Of a DNA stretch of 11,210 nucleotides, positions 4,794 through 11,210 are shown piece by piece. The DNA is taken from NCBI GenBank assembly GCA_905479545.1, contig CAJQNE010000433.1, forward strand, positions 1-11,210, given 5' to 3'. Both the position numbers and the translations under genes were made by a program. The DNA comes from an uncultured Gammaproteobacteria bacterium (GTDB lineage: Bacteria > Pseudomonadota > Gammaproteobacteria > CAJQNE01). A model generated the notes under the pieces. The model saw nothing but the letters and a program-made list of their open reading frames with translations. It had not been told where the DNA came from and ran no database searches. Position 1 is the stretch's first letter, and the number at the start of each line of letters is the position of its first letter.

Positions 4794-4895
4794 CAAGTTT
4801 TTGCAGAGGAAGTCGCTAGGCTCCTTGGATAAATTTTTCCACTACGGCCTTCGGCACTCAGTCCCAGAGGTCGCCCGAAAGCTAAAGCGTTACAC
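4788..4895 (+). repeat. attC site of the NTF2-like cassette
   Basis: R'' GCCTAAC (4788-4794) exactly matches the complement of the cassette start GTTAGGC (4351-4357). The 3' side ends GCTAAAGCG with recombination point after G4889 and hexamer TTACAC of the last cassette. The loop repeats the T-run/CCACTAC/GCCTTCGGCACT segment of the site at 322-406 (25 identical bases). Confidence 0.88.
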
Positions 4896-4915
4896 ACCAC
4901 GGAGATATCACTCCA

Positions 4916-5044
4916 ATGTCTAATAGTGAAAATCCTGTATTGCCACTCGAGGGCGGGTGTCAATGTGGGAGTGTACGTTACGGAATTACTGAGTTACCCC
5001 TGTCGCTGTACGCATTCCATTGCAAGGAGTGTCAGAAACAGTGA
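4916..5044 (+). pseudogene. Truncated GFA-domain gene at the end of the array
   Basis: 42 codons from ATG 4916 (GGAG 11 bases upstream) to TGA 5042-5044. The product reads LEGGCQCGSVRYGI ... LYAFHCKECQKQ, the first third of a GFA protein with CxCG and CxxC zinc motifs, ending exactly where intact members continue with the Ser-Gly-rich turn. None of the later frames carry on the family sequence, so the 3' part and the cassette's attC have been deleted, joining the array to core DNA. It starts 26 bases inside a cassette beginning TTACAC at 4890. It is distinct in sequence from the intact GFA gene of the array. Confidence 0.75.
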
Positions 5045-5064
5045 GCACTCTGCTAAGAGTTGCT
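5044..5064. repeat. Hairpin between the array end and pqiC
   Basis: AGCACTCT (5044-5051) and AGAGTTGCT (5056-5064) form an 8-pair stem with one bulged base and a 4-base loop, 19 bases beyond the pqiC stop. It could end pqi transcription, but neither side has a T-run, so it is not a standard intrinsic terminator. Confidence 0.3.
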
Positions 5065-5083
5065 TAAACGGCGGCTCGGTTAC

Positions 5084-5683
5084 TTAACGGCCAGTGCAAG
5101 CACTGCCATTCGCGACATACTGCTGCAGCGATAGGGCAATATCATCACTTAATTGCTGGGCTAGTTGCCTGAAGCTAGCAATATCCACCGCGTTCGCCGC
5201 TGGTAAATTGCTGCTGTAATTGCCGACGCAATTAACGGCTATATCACCGCCGCTTAGGCTCCAGCTAGTGGCCAGAACCGTGCGTTCACCCACCACCGTG
5301 AAAAACTCTTGTACAGCAACGCGTAAGCGGTATACCGGCCGGTTGGGGTCGGCGGCGAGGTAGGTAACGTCGATACCGGGTAACTTCTGACTTAGCGAGT
5401 AGCTCAGTGTGCCACGCAGCTCGTCGGGTAGTGGTGAGGCCCAAACCTGATTGGCTAATTCATACAGTGCGCCGCTTTGGCTTTGCGCGACGATTAATTC
5501 TGTATTGAGCCGCTCCGGCACCGCAACGCTGAGCAAGCGAAATTGCAGGCGCTTTGCACTGTTGTCCGCTGGATCTAACGGTGTCGAAAGACTGTAACTC
5601 TGGATTAGCGGTGGACCTGCAGTACAGCCGCTGATCAATATTGCCAGTAGTAAGGTAGCAGCCAATAATGTCGGTTTGTTCAT
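5084..5683 (-). CDS. pqiC: PqiC outer-membrane lipoprotein (ABC-type transport auxiliary, DUF330)
   Basis: 199 residues. A lipoprotein signal peptide (MNKPTLLAATLLLAILISGC) places the lipidated cysteine at 20, with Thr next to it, so sorting to the outer membrane is expected. The body carries PqiC/YmbA-like features: IQSYSLSTP, RLLSVAVPERLNTELIVAQSQSGALYELANQVWASPLPDEL and YRLRVAVQEF. In E. coli PqiC forms an octameric ring that docks the tip of the PqiB needle to the outer membrane. The ATG overlaps the pqiB stop by 4 bases, consistent with translational coupling as last gene of the operon. Length is close to the family norm (about 187 in E. coli). Confidence 0.9.
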   Translation of the reverse strand: MNKPTLLAATLLLAILISGCTAGPPLIQSYSLSTPLDPADNSAKRLQFRLLSVAVPERLNTELIVAQSQSGALYELANQVWASPLPDELRGTLSYSLSQKLPGIDVTYLAADPNRPVYRLRVAVQEFFTVVGERTVLATSWSLSGGDIAVNCVGNYSSNLPAANAVDIASFRQLAQQLSDDIALSLQQYVANGSACTGR

Positions 5684-7500
5684 CGTCTTGGCCCATTGTA
5701 GGTTGGAGTGTCGTTACGGGCTGGTGCTGCGGCTCGTGGAGTTTGCGCTGAGGGTGCCCGCGGGTTATCGAACGGGTTTCTGGGTTCGTCTTTACCGAGC
5801 AGCATTTGCTGTGGATCACGTTTCACTGAGTCTGCCAGGGTTCTAACTGCGCGGAGGGCACGATCGGCTTCCTGCAGGGCACTGCGAAGTTCGGTTATTA
5901 GCACCGCATCTTCGTCGCCGATGGTGTTCTCTAGCGTGGCGCTGATTTTCTCTGTGGCATCACCGAGTTTTTGAACGGCTGTTTGCGTGGTAGGCAATAG
6001 CTCTTGATTAAGCGTCACGAACGTATCGCCAGCGTTATTCATCGCTGTTCTGGCAGTGCGCATGGTGTTATCAACGTTACCGTTAAAGTCGGTTACCGCC
6101 GTATCTACAGTCTGTTCGAGCCGTGCGATGGTAGCTCGTGCATCCTGCATCATGCCGCGCAGTTCGCCGGCCAGTTCGCTGATAGGCACTTGCTGGAATT
6201 TTTTCAGTAGCGAGGCGACCTGGACTTGCAGTGCGTCTAGAGCACTGGGCACGGTAGGAATACGTAGGGTGTTGTTGGAGGCGAAAATACTTTCCGGAGG
6301 TTCAGCGTCGGGAAGAATGGACAGCACAATTTGTTGTTGTCCCGTAAGTATATTGGCGCTCTGCATTTGCGCCCGCAGGCCTTGGCCGATTAGTAGCTTC
6401 AGTAGTGATTTAACATTTCTGTTTTCGGCTTCAATGCTGTCTAGCAGGTTGTAGTACGCGGAGCCTAGCTTTTGCGGTGTTAACTCAGCGGTTACGATAC
6501 CGTAAAAACGCTGCTGTTCAGGTAGGTAGTCGACTTCGATGTCGATAACTTTACCCATTTCCAAGCCGAGAAACTGCACGCGAGCCCCCGAGCTTAAGCC
6601 GGCTATAGACTGCTCAAATTGGAATTCAACAATGAGTGAATCGCCGAGCGGGGTCGCGGCCATTGCCGTGGTTTGGCCATTAAATAAGGTAAAGAGCTGT
6701 TCTGGGTGTGGTGATATTTTAGCCCTATCGTCCATACCCGGCGGGTTGCCGAAGGCTATGCCGCCGAGCAAAATAGTAGTGAGCGACTGGGTTTCTAACG
6801 ATACGCTGCCGCCTGCCACCGACACATTAATACCGCTGGCATTCCAGAAGCGTGTTTGGCGATTAACAAATTTGTCGAACGGCGGCCGGATAAATAGTTC
6901 TAGCGAAATTTGCTCGCCGTGGTCATCGAGTTCGTATTTGGCTACCTGGCCAGCCTCGAGGTGACGGTAGTAGACCGGTGAGCCGACATCGAGCGATCCC
7001 AGCTCGGTGCCGATTAACTGGAAGCGAGTGCCTTTTTCGCTTTGCCCGACTGGTGGCGGTGATTCGAGGCCGGTAAAACGGTGCTGTCGCTGATTTGAAG
7101 CGCCTGCATCGACGCCGATATAGGCGCCGGAGAGTAGGGTGCCTAGCCCGGAAACACCGCTGGTGTCGACGCGCGGCCGGACTACCCAAAATTGGCTGTC
7201 GGTAACGGCGAGACGGCTGGCCGAGTTACGTAAGGCTACTTTAACGAGCACATTGTCGTCGGCTCCCAGCTGTACGTCGGTTACTTTACCTACCACAACC
7301 TCTTTGTAGCGAACTTCAGTTTTGCCTGCGCTAACACCCGTGGCGGTTAGGAAGCTAATGGTTATCTCCGGGCCTTGGGCACGGTAGTTTCGAACTAACA
7401 GTACGCCACCGGCTATAGCTGCCACGATGGGCACTAGCCATATCAACGATAGACTGCGCCGTGGTTTGCGTTGGATATGTGCTGTTGGAGCGTCAGTCAT
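5680..7500 (-). CDS. pqiB: PqiB, MCE-domain envelope-spanning lipid transport protein
   Basis: 606 residues. After a basic N terminus, one membrane helix (about 17-37, LSLIWLVPIVAAIAGGVLLV) anchors the protein in the inner membrane. Three MCE domains follow, starting near residues 45 (ITISFLTATGVSAGKTEVRY), 155 (FQLIGTELGSLDVGSPVYYR) and 288 (IVEFQFEQSIAGLSSGARVQ), then a long helical region (about 415-570) that in E. coli PqiB forms a hexameric coiled-coil needle across the periplasm. The protein ends in a proline/arginine-rich tail (about 572-606) that makes it some 60 residues longer than E. coli PqiB (546). Its start overlaps the end of the pqiA C-half gene by 8 bases, its stop overlaps pqiC by 4. 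Confidence 0.95.
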   Translation of the reverse strand: MTDAPTAHIQRKPRRSLSLIWLVPIVAAIAGGVLLVRNYRAQGPEITISFLTATGVSAGKTEVRYKEVVVGKVTDVQLGADDNVLVKVALRNSASRLAVTDSQFWVVRPRVDTSGVSGLGTLLSGAYIGVDAGASNQRQHRFTGLESPPPVGQSEKGTRFQLIGTELGSLDVGSPVYYRHLEAGQVAKYELDDHGEQISLELFIRPPFDKFVNRQTRFWNASGINVSVAGGSVSLETQSLTTILLGGIAFGNPPGMDDRAKISPHPEQLFTLFNGQTTAMAATPLGDSLIVEFQFEQSIAGLSSGARVQFLGLEMGKVIDIEVDYLPEQQRFYGIVTAELTPQKLGSAYYNLLDSIEAENRNVKSLLKLLIGQGLRAQMQSANILTGQQQIVLSILPDAEPPESIFASNNTLRIPTVPSALDALQVQVASLLKKFQQVPISELAGELRGMMQDARATIARLEQTVDTAVTDFNGNVDNTMRTARTAMNNAGDTFVTLNQELLPTTQTAVQKLGDATEKISATLENTIGDEDAVLITELRSALQEADRALRAVRTLADSVKRDPQQMLLGKDEPRNPFDNPRAPSAQTPRAAAPARNDTPTYNGPRR

Positions 7501-8131
7501 TTGGTTTGCTGTGGTCCCAGGTTAGCCGCGGATCATAACTTTTTGCGGCAAGCATTGTGAGTACAACCACCATGGCAAAGGCGACCGTCGCCAAGCCTGG
7601 TTGAATGGTGGCAAGGCCGCGAAACTGCACGATGGCAGCCAGTAAGGCGACGACAAAAATATCGAGCATCGACCAGGGGCCGATAAGTTCGAGGAAGTTG
7701 TAGAGTCGCGTTCGCGCCTGTTGTTTGCCTGCGTAGCCAAGCGTGTTGAACAACGCTAATAGAATAAGCGATAGCATTTTTCCAAGCGGCACAATAACAC
7801 TGGCGACAAAAACGATAATGGCTAAATCGTAGGACTCCAGATGCCAGAGGTGCAGCACACCGCCGACGATAGTGCTGGACTGATTGCCGTTGATAGCATG
7901 GGTATGCATTATCGGCAGCACATTGGCTGGGATATAAAACAGCATCGCGGTAATTACCAGTGCCCAGGTGCGTGCCTGCGAGTTTGGTTTGCGTTGGTGC
8001 AAAACCGCCGAGCAACGAGGGCAGTGCGGGTGGCCGTCGGCCTCTAAGGCCGCGTCGTGATTAACCACAAAGCTACAATAGTGGCATTGCAGCAGAGCCT
8101 TCGAGCGGCCGGTTATGATGCTGGCAGTCAT
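7493..8131 (-). CDS. pqiA: PqiA-domain membrane protein, C-terminal-half homologue
   Basis: 212 residues, corresponding to the second half of the 417-residue E. coli PqiA. It has a zinc-ribbon-like start (C16-x-x-C19 and C37-x-x-C40), then four predicted membrane helices: around 54-74 (ALVITAMLFYIPANVLPIM), 99-127, 145-170 and 175-195. The C terminus SYDPRLTWDHSK matches the SFDPRLxWD end of PqiA. The inner-membrane PqiA component works with PqiB/PqiC in moving lipids across the envelope. The ATG overlaps the stop of the preceding half gene as ATGA, and the gene overlaps pqiB by 8 bases. In E. coli the two halves are one polypeptide; here they are two coupled genes with intact ends. Confidence 0.92.
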   Translation of the reverse strand: MTASIITGRSKALLQCHYCSFVVNHDAALEADGHPHCPRCSAVLHQRKPNSQARTWALVITAMLFYIPANVLPIMHTHAINGNQSSTIVGGVLHLWHLESYDLAIIVFVASVIVPLGKMLSLILLALFNTLGYAGKQQARTRLYNFLELIGPWSMLDIFVVALLAAIVQFRGLATIQPGLATVAFAMVVVLTMLAAKSYDPRLTWDHSKPND

Positions 8132-8787
8132 GATGCGGGCTCGGCTAATGCATCGGGCTCTTTATCAACAAGGCGAAGATCCCACAGCTCGTGTAGCGGT
8201 GTATTGGAGAGTAGTGGCATAAGAATAACCAAGCCGATTAATCCCACCATGCCGACGTTAAAGCTAACACTTGCAATGCCGAATAATTTAGCCAGCGCTA
8301 CGGCCAGGCTGAGGGCGAATACGTCGAGCATTCCCCAAGGGGCAAGGTCTTGCAGGGTATGCACTGCTCCGTGGAAGCCAGGGCAGCGTTTGCCCGCGAC
8401 CAGAAAGCCGGATATCCAGACCATCAAACAAATTTCCAGTAACGGAAATAGCAGCAGTGTCGCTAATACTAAGGCGGTTACCAGGCCGTAGCTGGTTTCG
8501 CTCAGGGCCATGGCGGCGCCAATAATAGTAGTGCTGCGGGAATCGCCGTTCAGCTCGACGTTTACGATGGGGTATAGGTTGGCAAAGCAAAACGCTAATA
8601 AGGCAGTGAGACTTAGCGCCAACAGGGCTTGTGGCTGCAGTCGTGGTGGTTTGAGTAGTACATTGTTGCAGCGCTCGCATCGTGCCACTTCATTGCGCTG
8701 CAGCGTCGGCCGCGCGTAAGCGGCGTCGCAATGATGGCAGAGTATCCAGCCGGGTCGGGCGGGCTGTGATGAGGGGGCGCTTGGCAT
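8128..8787 (-). CDS. pqiA: PqiA-domain membrane protein, N-terminal-half homologue
   Basis: 219 residues from ATG 8787. The zinc-ribbon pattern C17-x-x-C20 / C37-x-x-C40 (ILCHHCD ... RCERCN) is followed by four predicted membrane helices including LLALSLTALLAFCFANLYPI, YGLVTALVLATLLLFPLLEI and a final NVGMVGLIGLVILMPLLS. It corresponds to the first half of E. coli PqiA. The frame stays open upstream to a TTG at 8865 (245 residues), but that start lies inside a perfect hairpin and adds residues unlike PqiA; ATG 8787 puts the first cysteine at 17, close to E. coli. No strong ribosome site precedes either, so the start is uncertain. It is the first gene of a four-gene overlapping operon; the family is known from superoxide (SoxRS) induction in E. 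coli, not shown here. Confidence 0.88.
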   Translation of the reverse strand: MPSAPSSQPARPGWILCHHCDAAYARPTLQRNEVARCERCNNVLLKPPRLQPQALLALSLTALLAFCFANLYPIVNVELNGDSRSTTIIGAAMALSETSYGLVTALVLATLLLFPLLEICLMVWISGFLVAGKRCPGFHGAVHTLQDLAPWGMLDVFALSLAVALAKLFGIASVSFNVGMVGLIGLVILMPLLSNTPLHELWDLRLVDKEPDALAEPAS

Positions 8788-8850
8788 GGCGCCATTGTGG
8801 CGAGTTAGCCGCTCGCAGGCAATGCGTTGTGAGCCTGAAAGTTGTTTTGT

Positions 8851-8872
8851 CCGCAGCTTAGCCAAGCTGCGG
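8851..8872. repeat. Perfect 9-base-pair hairpin between yadH and the pqi operon
   Basis: CCGCAGCTT, 4-base loop AGCC, AAGCTGCGG. It stands 50 bases after the yadH stop and 63 bases before the likely pqiA start, both on the minus strand. On that strand it is followed by ACAAAACAAC rather than a T-run, so it is not a classical terminator; attenuation, processing or a regulator site are possible. Confidence 0.45.
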
Positions 8873-8921
8873 ATTCGTGAATGTAATCCAGAAATGCCAA
8901 CGTTGAAGCAACCCGGTTGGC

Positions 8922-9731
8922 TTACGACTTCAACCCACGACCGCTATTCAGCAAGTACAACGCCAACGCACCAAAGCCAATAGAGAACGCCAGCATTACC
9001 GAATAAGCAATTCCCAGGCTGATATCCGAGCTACCAAGAAAGCCGTAGCGGAAGGCGTTCACCATGTACAGAATCGGGTTGGCCAACGAGACGTTCTGCC
9101 ACAGTTCCGGCAATAGTGAGACTGAATAAAACACGCCGCCCAGATAGGTGAGCGGGGTGAGAATGAAGGTCGGTACTATCGAAACATCGTCGAAGCTACG
9201 GGCAAAAATCGCGTTAATCAGCCCGCCAATTGAAAACAGCAGCGCGGTAAGTAACACCGTAGTTATGGTGATAAACGGGTGGGCGATGTGAATGTCTGAA
9301 AAGAATAAAGCCACGACCGTAACGATTGCACCGACTGCCAGACCGCGGAATAAGCCGCCGCTGATATAGCCTGCCAGTACCACCCAGTTCGATACAGGCG
9401 CGATCAGAATTTCTTCGATATGCCGCTGGTACTTAGCGCTAAAAAATGATGACACCACATTGCCGTAGGCATTGGTAATCACTGACATCATAATAATCCC
9501 TGGCGCGATGAAGTCCATATAGCTGTGGCCGTCCATTTCGCCAATACGCCCGCCGATGAGGCTGCCAAAAATGACGAAGTACAAGGTCATGGTAATCGCT
9601 GGCGGCAGCAGCGTTTGTGTCCAGATACGCAAAATGCGGATGATTTCGCGCCGCAGGATTGTTTTGTAGGCGACCCAATTGGTGCGCGCCTGTGAAGGCA
9701 TCGCGGCGGTGGTTAATGTTTCTGTGCTCAT
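8922..9731 (-). CDS. yadH: ABC-2 type exporter permease, YadH family
   Basis: 269 residues, closely following the E. coli YadH pattern: RIWTQTLLPPAITMTLYFVI, LIGGRIGEMDG, YMDFIAPGIIMMSVITNAYG, the AKYQRHIEEILIAPVSN coupling segment, FDDVSIVPTFILTPLTYLGG and the C-terminal RGLKS. Six membrane helices are predicted. It is the integral membrane half of an ABC-2 exporter with the ATPase encoded immediately upstream (4-base ATGA overlap). Substrate unknown; the YadGH group has no agreed cargo. Normal length, start supported by the overlap. Confidence 0.9.
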   Translation of the reverse strand: MSTETLTTAAMPSQARTNWVAYKTILRREIIRILRIWTQTLLPPAITMTLYFVIFGSLIGGRIGEMDGHSYMDFIAPGIIMMSVITNAYGNVVSSFFSAKYQRHIEEILIAPVSNWVVLAGYISGGLFRGLAVGAIVTVVALFFSDIHIAHPFITITTVLLTALLFSIGGLINAIFARSFDDVSIVPTFILTPLTYLGGVFYSVSLLPELWQNVSLANPILYMVNAFRYGFLGSSDISLGIAYSVMLAFSIGFGALALYLLNSGRGLKS

Positions 9732-10699
9732 GCTGCGGCATCCTGTTGGCTTGCTTTGTTTTCACGACGGGTAAGCCGGACAAACAATTCTTCAAGCCGG
9801 TTAGCTTTATTGCGGAGATTCATCACTTCAATGCCTTGCGATTGCAGTGCCGCCAGCGCTTCCGAAATACTGTCGCCCTTGCGGATATCCAGTTCCATTT
9901 CGTCGTCGCCGGTTTGGCGGGTTTCTAGATTTGCCACGCTAGTCTTAGTCAAATCGCCTGCGGTGTTGAGTACGTAGGTTTCAATATCCAGCTGGCTTAG
10001 CAGGGCGCGCATGGTGGTATTGGTCACTATGTCGCCGGAATCGATAATCGCGATATTCCGACACAGTTGTTCGGCTTCTTCGAGATAGTGGGTGGTGAGA
10101 ATAATGGTGGTGCCGGCGGCATTAATCTCTCGCAAAAAGTCCCATAACGAACGACGTAGCTCAATATCAACGCCTGCAGTGGGTTCGTCGAGAATCAGCA
10201 GCCGTGGCTGGTGAATCAGCGCGCGGGCGATCATCAGGCGGCGACGCATACCGCCGGACAGCAACCGCGATGCATCGTCGCGTTTTTCCCACAGGTCGAG
10301 ACGTTTCAGTAGCTTCTCAGCCCGGCGTTTTGCTTCGCCATAGGGCACGCCGTAGTACCCCGCTTGTTGGGTAACTATTTGCAGCGGGGTTTCAAAGTTA
10401 TTGAAATTGAATTCTTGTGGTACGACACCGAGCAGTGGCTTGGCCGAGTGCGGCTGCTGATGTAAATCCTGCCCGTACACCTGAACACTGCCAGCCGTTT
10501 TACGTACCAACGTGCTGATAATGCCAATAAGCGTCGATTTACCCGCGCCGTTAGGGCCGAGCAGGGCAAAGAAGTCGCCATGTTGCACGGTTAAGTTAAT
10601 GCCGTTGAGTGCGCGCTGGCCGCCGTCATAAATTTTTTCGAGCGAGCTGACCTGCAGTGCGGGCACTGAGTTCGTTGCCGGAGTAGGCGTGGTAACCAC
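9728..10699 (-). CDS. yadG: ABC exporter ATP-binding protein, YadG family
   Basis: 323 residues. Walker A GPNGAGKST (48-56), Q-loop Gln95 (VVPQEF), signature LSGGM (147-151), Walker B LLILDEP (167-173) and switch His204 (TTHYLEEAE) are all intact, so ATP hydrolysis is expected. The region after about 215 is the variable C-terminal part seen in DrrA/YadG-like subunits. GTG start at 10699 is supported by AAGGA seven bases upstream; the first dozen residues (Thr/Pro-rich) precede the ABC domain. It energises the YadH permease encoded next, with overlapping stop and start. A TetR-type regulator gene lies 91 bases upstream on the same strand and may control the pair. Confidence 0.92.
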   Translation of the reverse strand: MVTTPTPATNSVPALQVSSLEKIYDGGQRALNGINLTVQHGDFFALLGPNGAGKSTLIGIISTLVRKTAGSVQVYGQDLHQQPHSAKPLLGVVPQEFNFNNFETPLQIVTQQAGYYGVPYGEAKRRAEKLLKRLDLWEKRDDASRLLSGGMRRRLMIARALIHQPRLLILDEPTAGVDIELRRSLWDFLREINAAGTTIILTTHYLEEAEQLCRNIAIIDSGDIVTNTTMRALLSQLDIETYVLNTAGDLTKTSVANLETRQTGDDEMELDIRKGDSISEALAALQSQGIEVMNLRNKANRLEELFVRLTRRENKASQQDAAA

Positions 10700-10731
10700 G
10701 GTGGTGTCCTTGGATTAAGCGCGGGTCCTTA

Positions 10732-10759
10732 AATATGCGGGCAATCTCACTATTTTCAA
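10732..10759 (-). promoter_or_regulatory. Candidate yadGH promoter
   Basis: Minus strand TTGAAA (10759-10754, 5/6 to the -35 consensus), 16-base spacer, CATATT (10737-10732, 4/6). The start of transcription would fall about 25-30 bases before the GTG, leaving room for the AAGGA site. No clear TetR-type palindrome is visible in the gap, so control by the neighbouring regulator is only inferred. Confidence 0.4.
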
Positions 10760-10790
10760 GGCGTTTTCCGTCGGGGCGGTGTGGTGCTAG

Positions 10791-11210
10791 CTAGGTTTTT
10801 AGGCTGAGTAAGTAGTTCATCATCGCCATGCCGCACTGTTCCAGGTATTGGTTGTTCTGCGAGGCTTTGCTCAGCAGTAACGAGCCTTCCATTGCGGCGG
10901 CGATAAACGCGGCTGTTTGGTCGGGGCTGACGCTGCGGCGGACTACGCCTGAGGCTTGGCCGCGAGCTAGTGATGAGCTGATCGCATCGATCCAGTCGTC
11001 ATAAATATCGCTGATTCGCGTGCGGAATCCGTCGTCTAGTAACGCCATTTCCTGGGCTAAAGAAGCTAGCGGGCAGCCGTTCTGTGCGAGCTCTGCTACT
11101 ACCGTGTCGCGATATTCAATCAGCATTAGCGATAAGGTTTTTAACGGGTCGTCGGATTGCTTTAGCGGCTCAATCCACCATTCGCTAATGCGGGCCCGCA
11201 GCCACTCGTC
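10791..11210 (-). CDS. TetR/AcrR-family transcriptional regulator (partial, C-terminal domain)
   Basis: The minus-strand frame is open from the right edge to a TAG at 10793-10791, giving 139 residues; the N-terminal helix-turn-helix lies beyond the window. The visible part is an all-helical ligand-binding and dimerisation domain typical of TetR regulators: WWIEPLKQSDDPLKTLSLML, GCPLASLAQEM, FRTRISDIYDDWIDAISSSL, the GVVRRSVSPDQTAAFIAAAM / EGSLLLSK block and a closing helix. The GCPL...LA and A.EG..LL.K motifs are common in regulators of exporters and detoxification genes. The adjacent yadGH exporter on the same strand is a plausible target. An ATG within the domain (11126) is not the true start, since the homologous frame extends to the edge. 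Confidence 0.85.
   Translation of the reverse strand, partial: DEWLRARISEWWIEPLKQSDDPLKTLSLMLIEYRDTVVAELAQNGCPLASLAQEMALLDDGFRTRISDIYDDWIDAISSSLARGQASGVVRRSVSPDQTAAFIAAAMEGSLLLSKASQNNQYLEQCGMAMMNYLLSLKT

Larger units (their letters stand above)
1..5044 (+). mobile_element. Integron gene-cassette array (distal part, no integrase in window)
   Basis: Eight cassette units, mostly with a single promoter-poor ORF or a TA pair, are separated by imperfect palindromes of 71 to 124 bases that begin with an RYYYAAC-like box and end in GCGTT plus four bases, the layout of integron attC sites. Cassette starts match their own attC: TTGGGT at 401 with ACCCAAC at 1099; TTATGC at 3740 with GCATAAC at 4259; TTAGGC at 4352 with GCCTAAC at 4788. 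Seen in sequence: six complete attC sites plus one half site. Inferred: sedentary chromosomal integron or CALIN. The last cassette is truncated at about 5044, next to the core pqi operon. The integrase, if present, must lie left of base 1. Confidence 0.9.

Noticed and set aside
1..5044. CRISPR array suggested by repeated blocks at regular distances
   Set aside because: The repeats are 71-124 bases long, imperfect, palindromic and separated by genes, which fits attC sites and not CRISPR repeats.
5708..6964. Plus-strand frames of 68-141 codons inside pqiB
   Set aside because: They lie antisense to a well-supported MCE protein and show only the low-complexity composition expected of opposite-strand frames.
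8788..8865. N-terminal extension of the pqiA N-half gene from TTG 8865
   Set aside because: The start is inside a perfect hairpin, has no ribosome site, and the added residues do not resemble PqiA; ATG 8787 fits the family.

Overview
The window is two unlike pieces of a proteobacterial chromosome, most likely a gammaproteobacterium (PqiABC and YadGH relatives, integron cassettes whose attC sites share a loop family). I cannot name the genus. Positions 1 to about 5044 are an array of mobile integron gene cassettes. Positions 5084 to 11210 are ordinary core genes, all on the minus strand. No integrase gene or attI site lies in the window, so it is either the distal end of a chromosomal integron or a cluster of attC sites lacking an integrase.

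Cassette array, left to right: (1) a BrnT toxin gene on the minus strand, cut by the left edge, with an attC at 322-406; (2) a two-gene toxin-antitoxin (TA) module, 512-1074, whose attC is reduced to its first core box (1099-1105); (3) a HigB/HigA module, 1175-1785, in which the toxin frame runs straight into that attC remnant and has lost its normal start, attC at 1804-1890; (4) a 700-base stretch of mobile-element debris (a 20-base inverted repeat pair and a decayed IS110-type transposase tail) followed by a YefM/Phd plus Txe/YoeB module, 2622-3124, attC at 3131-3201; (5) a GFA-domain zinc protein, attC at 3622-3745; (6) a hotdog thioesterase, attC at 4259-4357; (7) an NTF2/SnoaL-like protein, attC at 4788-4895; (8) a second GFA gene that stops after 42 codons where the array meets the core chromosome. 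For several cassettes the first six bases are the exact reverse complement of the cassette's own attC R'' box, which is strong internal proof of the boundaries.

The core half holds two operons and part of a regulator. pqiA (as two separate half-length genes), pqiB and pqiC overlap by 4 to 8 bases and encode an envelope-spanning MCE system for lipid traffic between inner and outer membranes. yadG-yadH, also overlapping by 4 bases, encode an ABC-2 exporter. A TetR-type regulator, cut by the right edge, lies upstream of yadG on the same strand.

The four TA modules (BrnT, ParE-type, HigBA, Txe-type) fit the known role of TA cassettes in stabilising long cassette arrays; the other cassettes are small single-domain enzymes or binding proteins of unknown benefit. 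The points most worth a second look are the HigB/attC fusion, a near-identical palindrome in front of two unrelated TA modules, the inverted-repeat element in the debris region, and the split PqiA.
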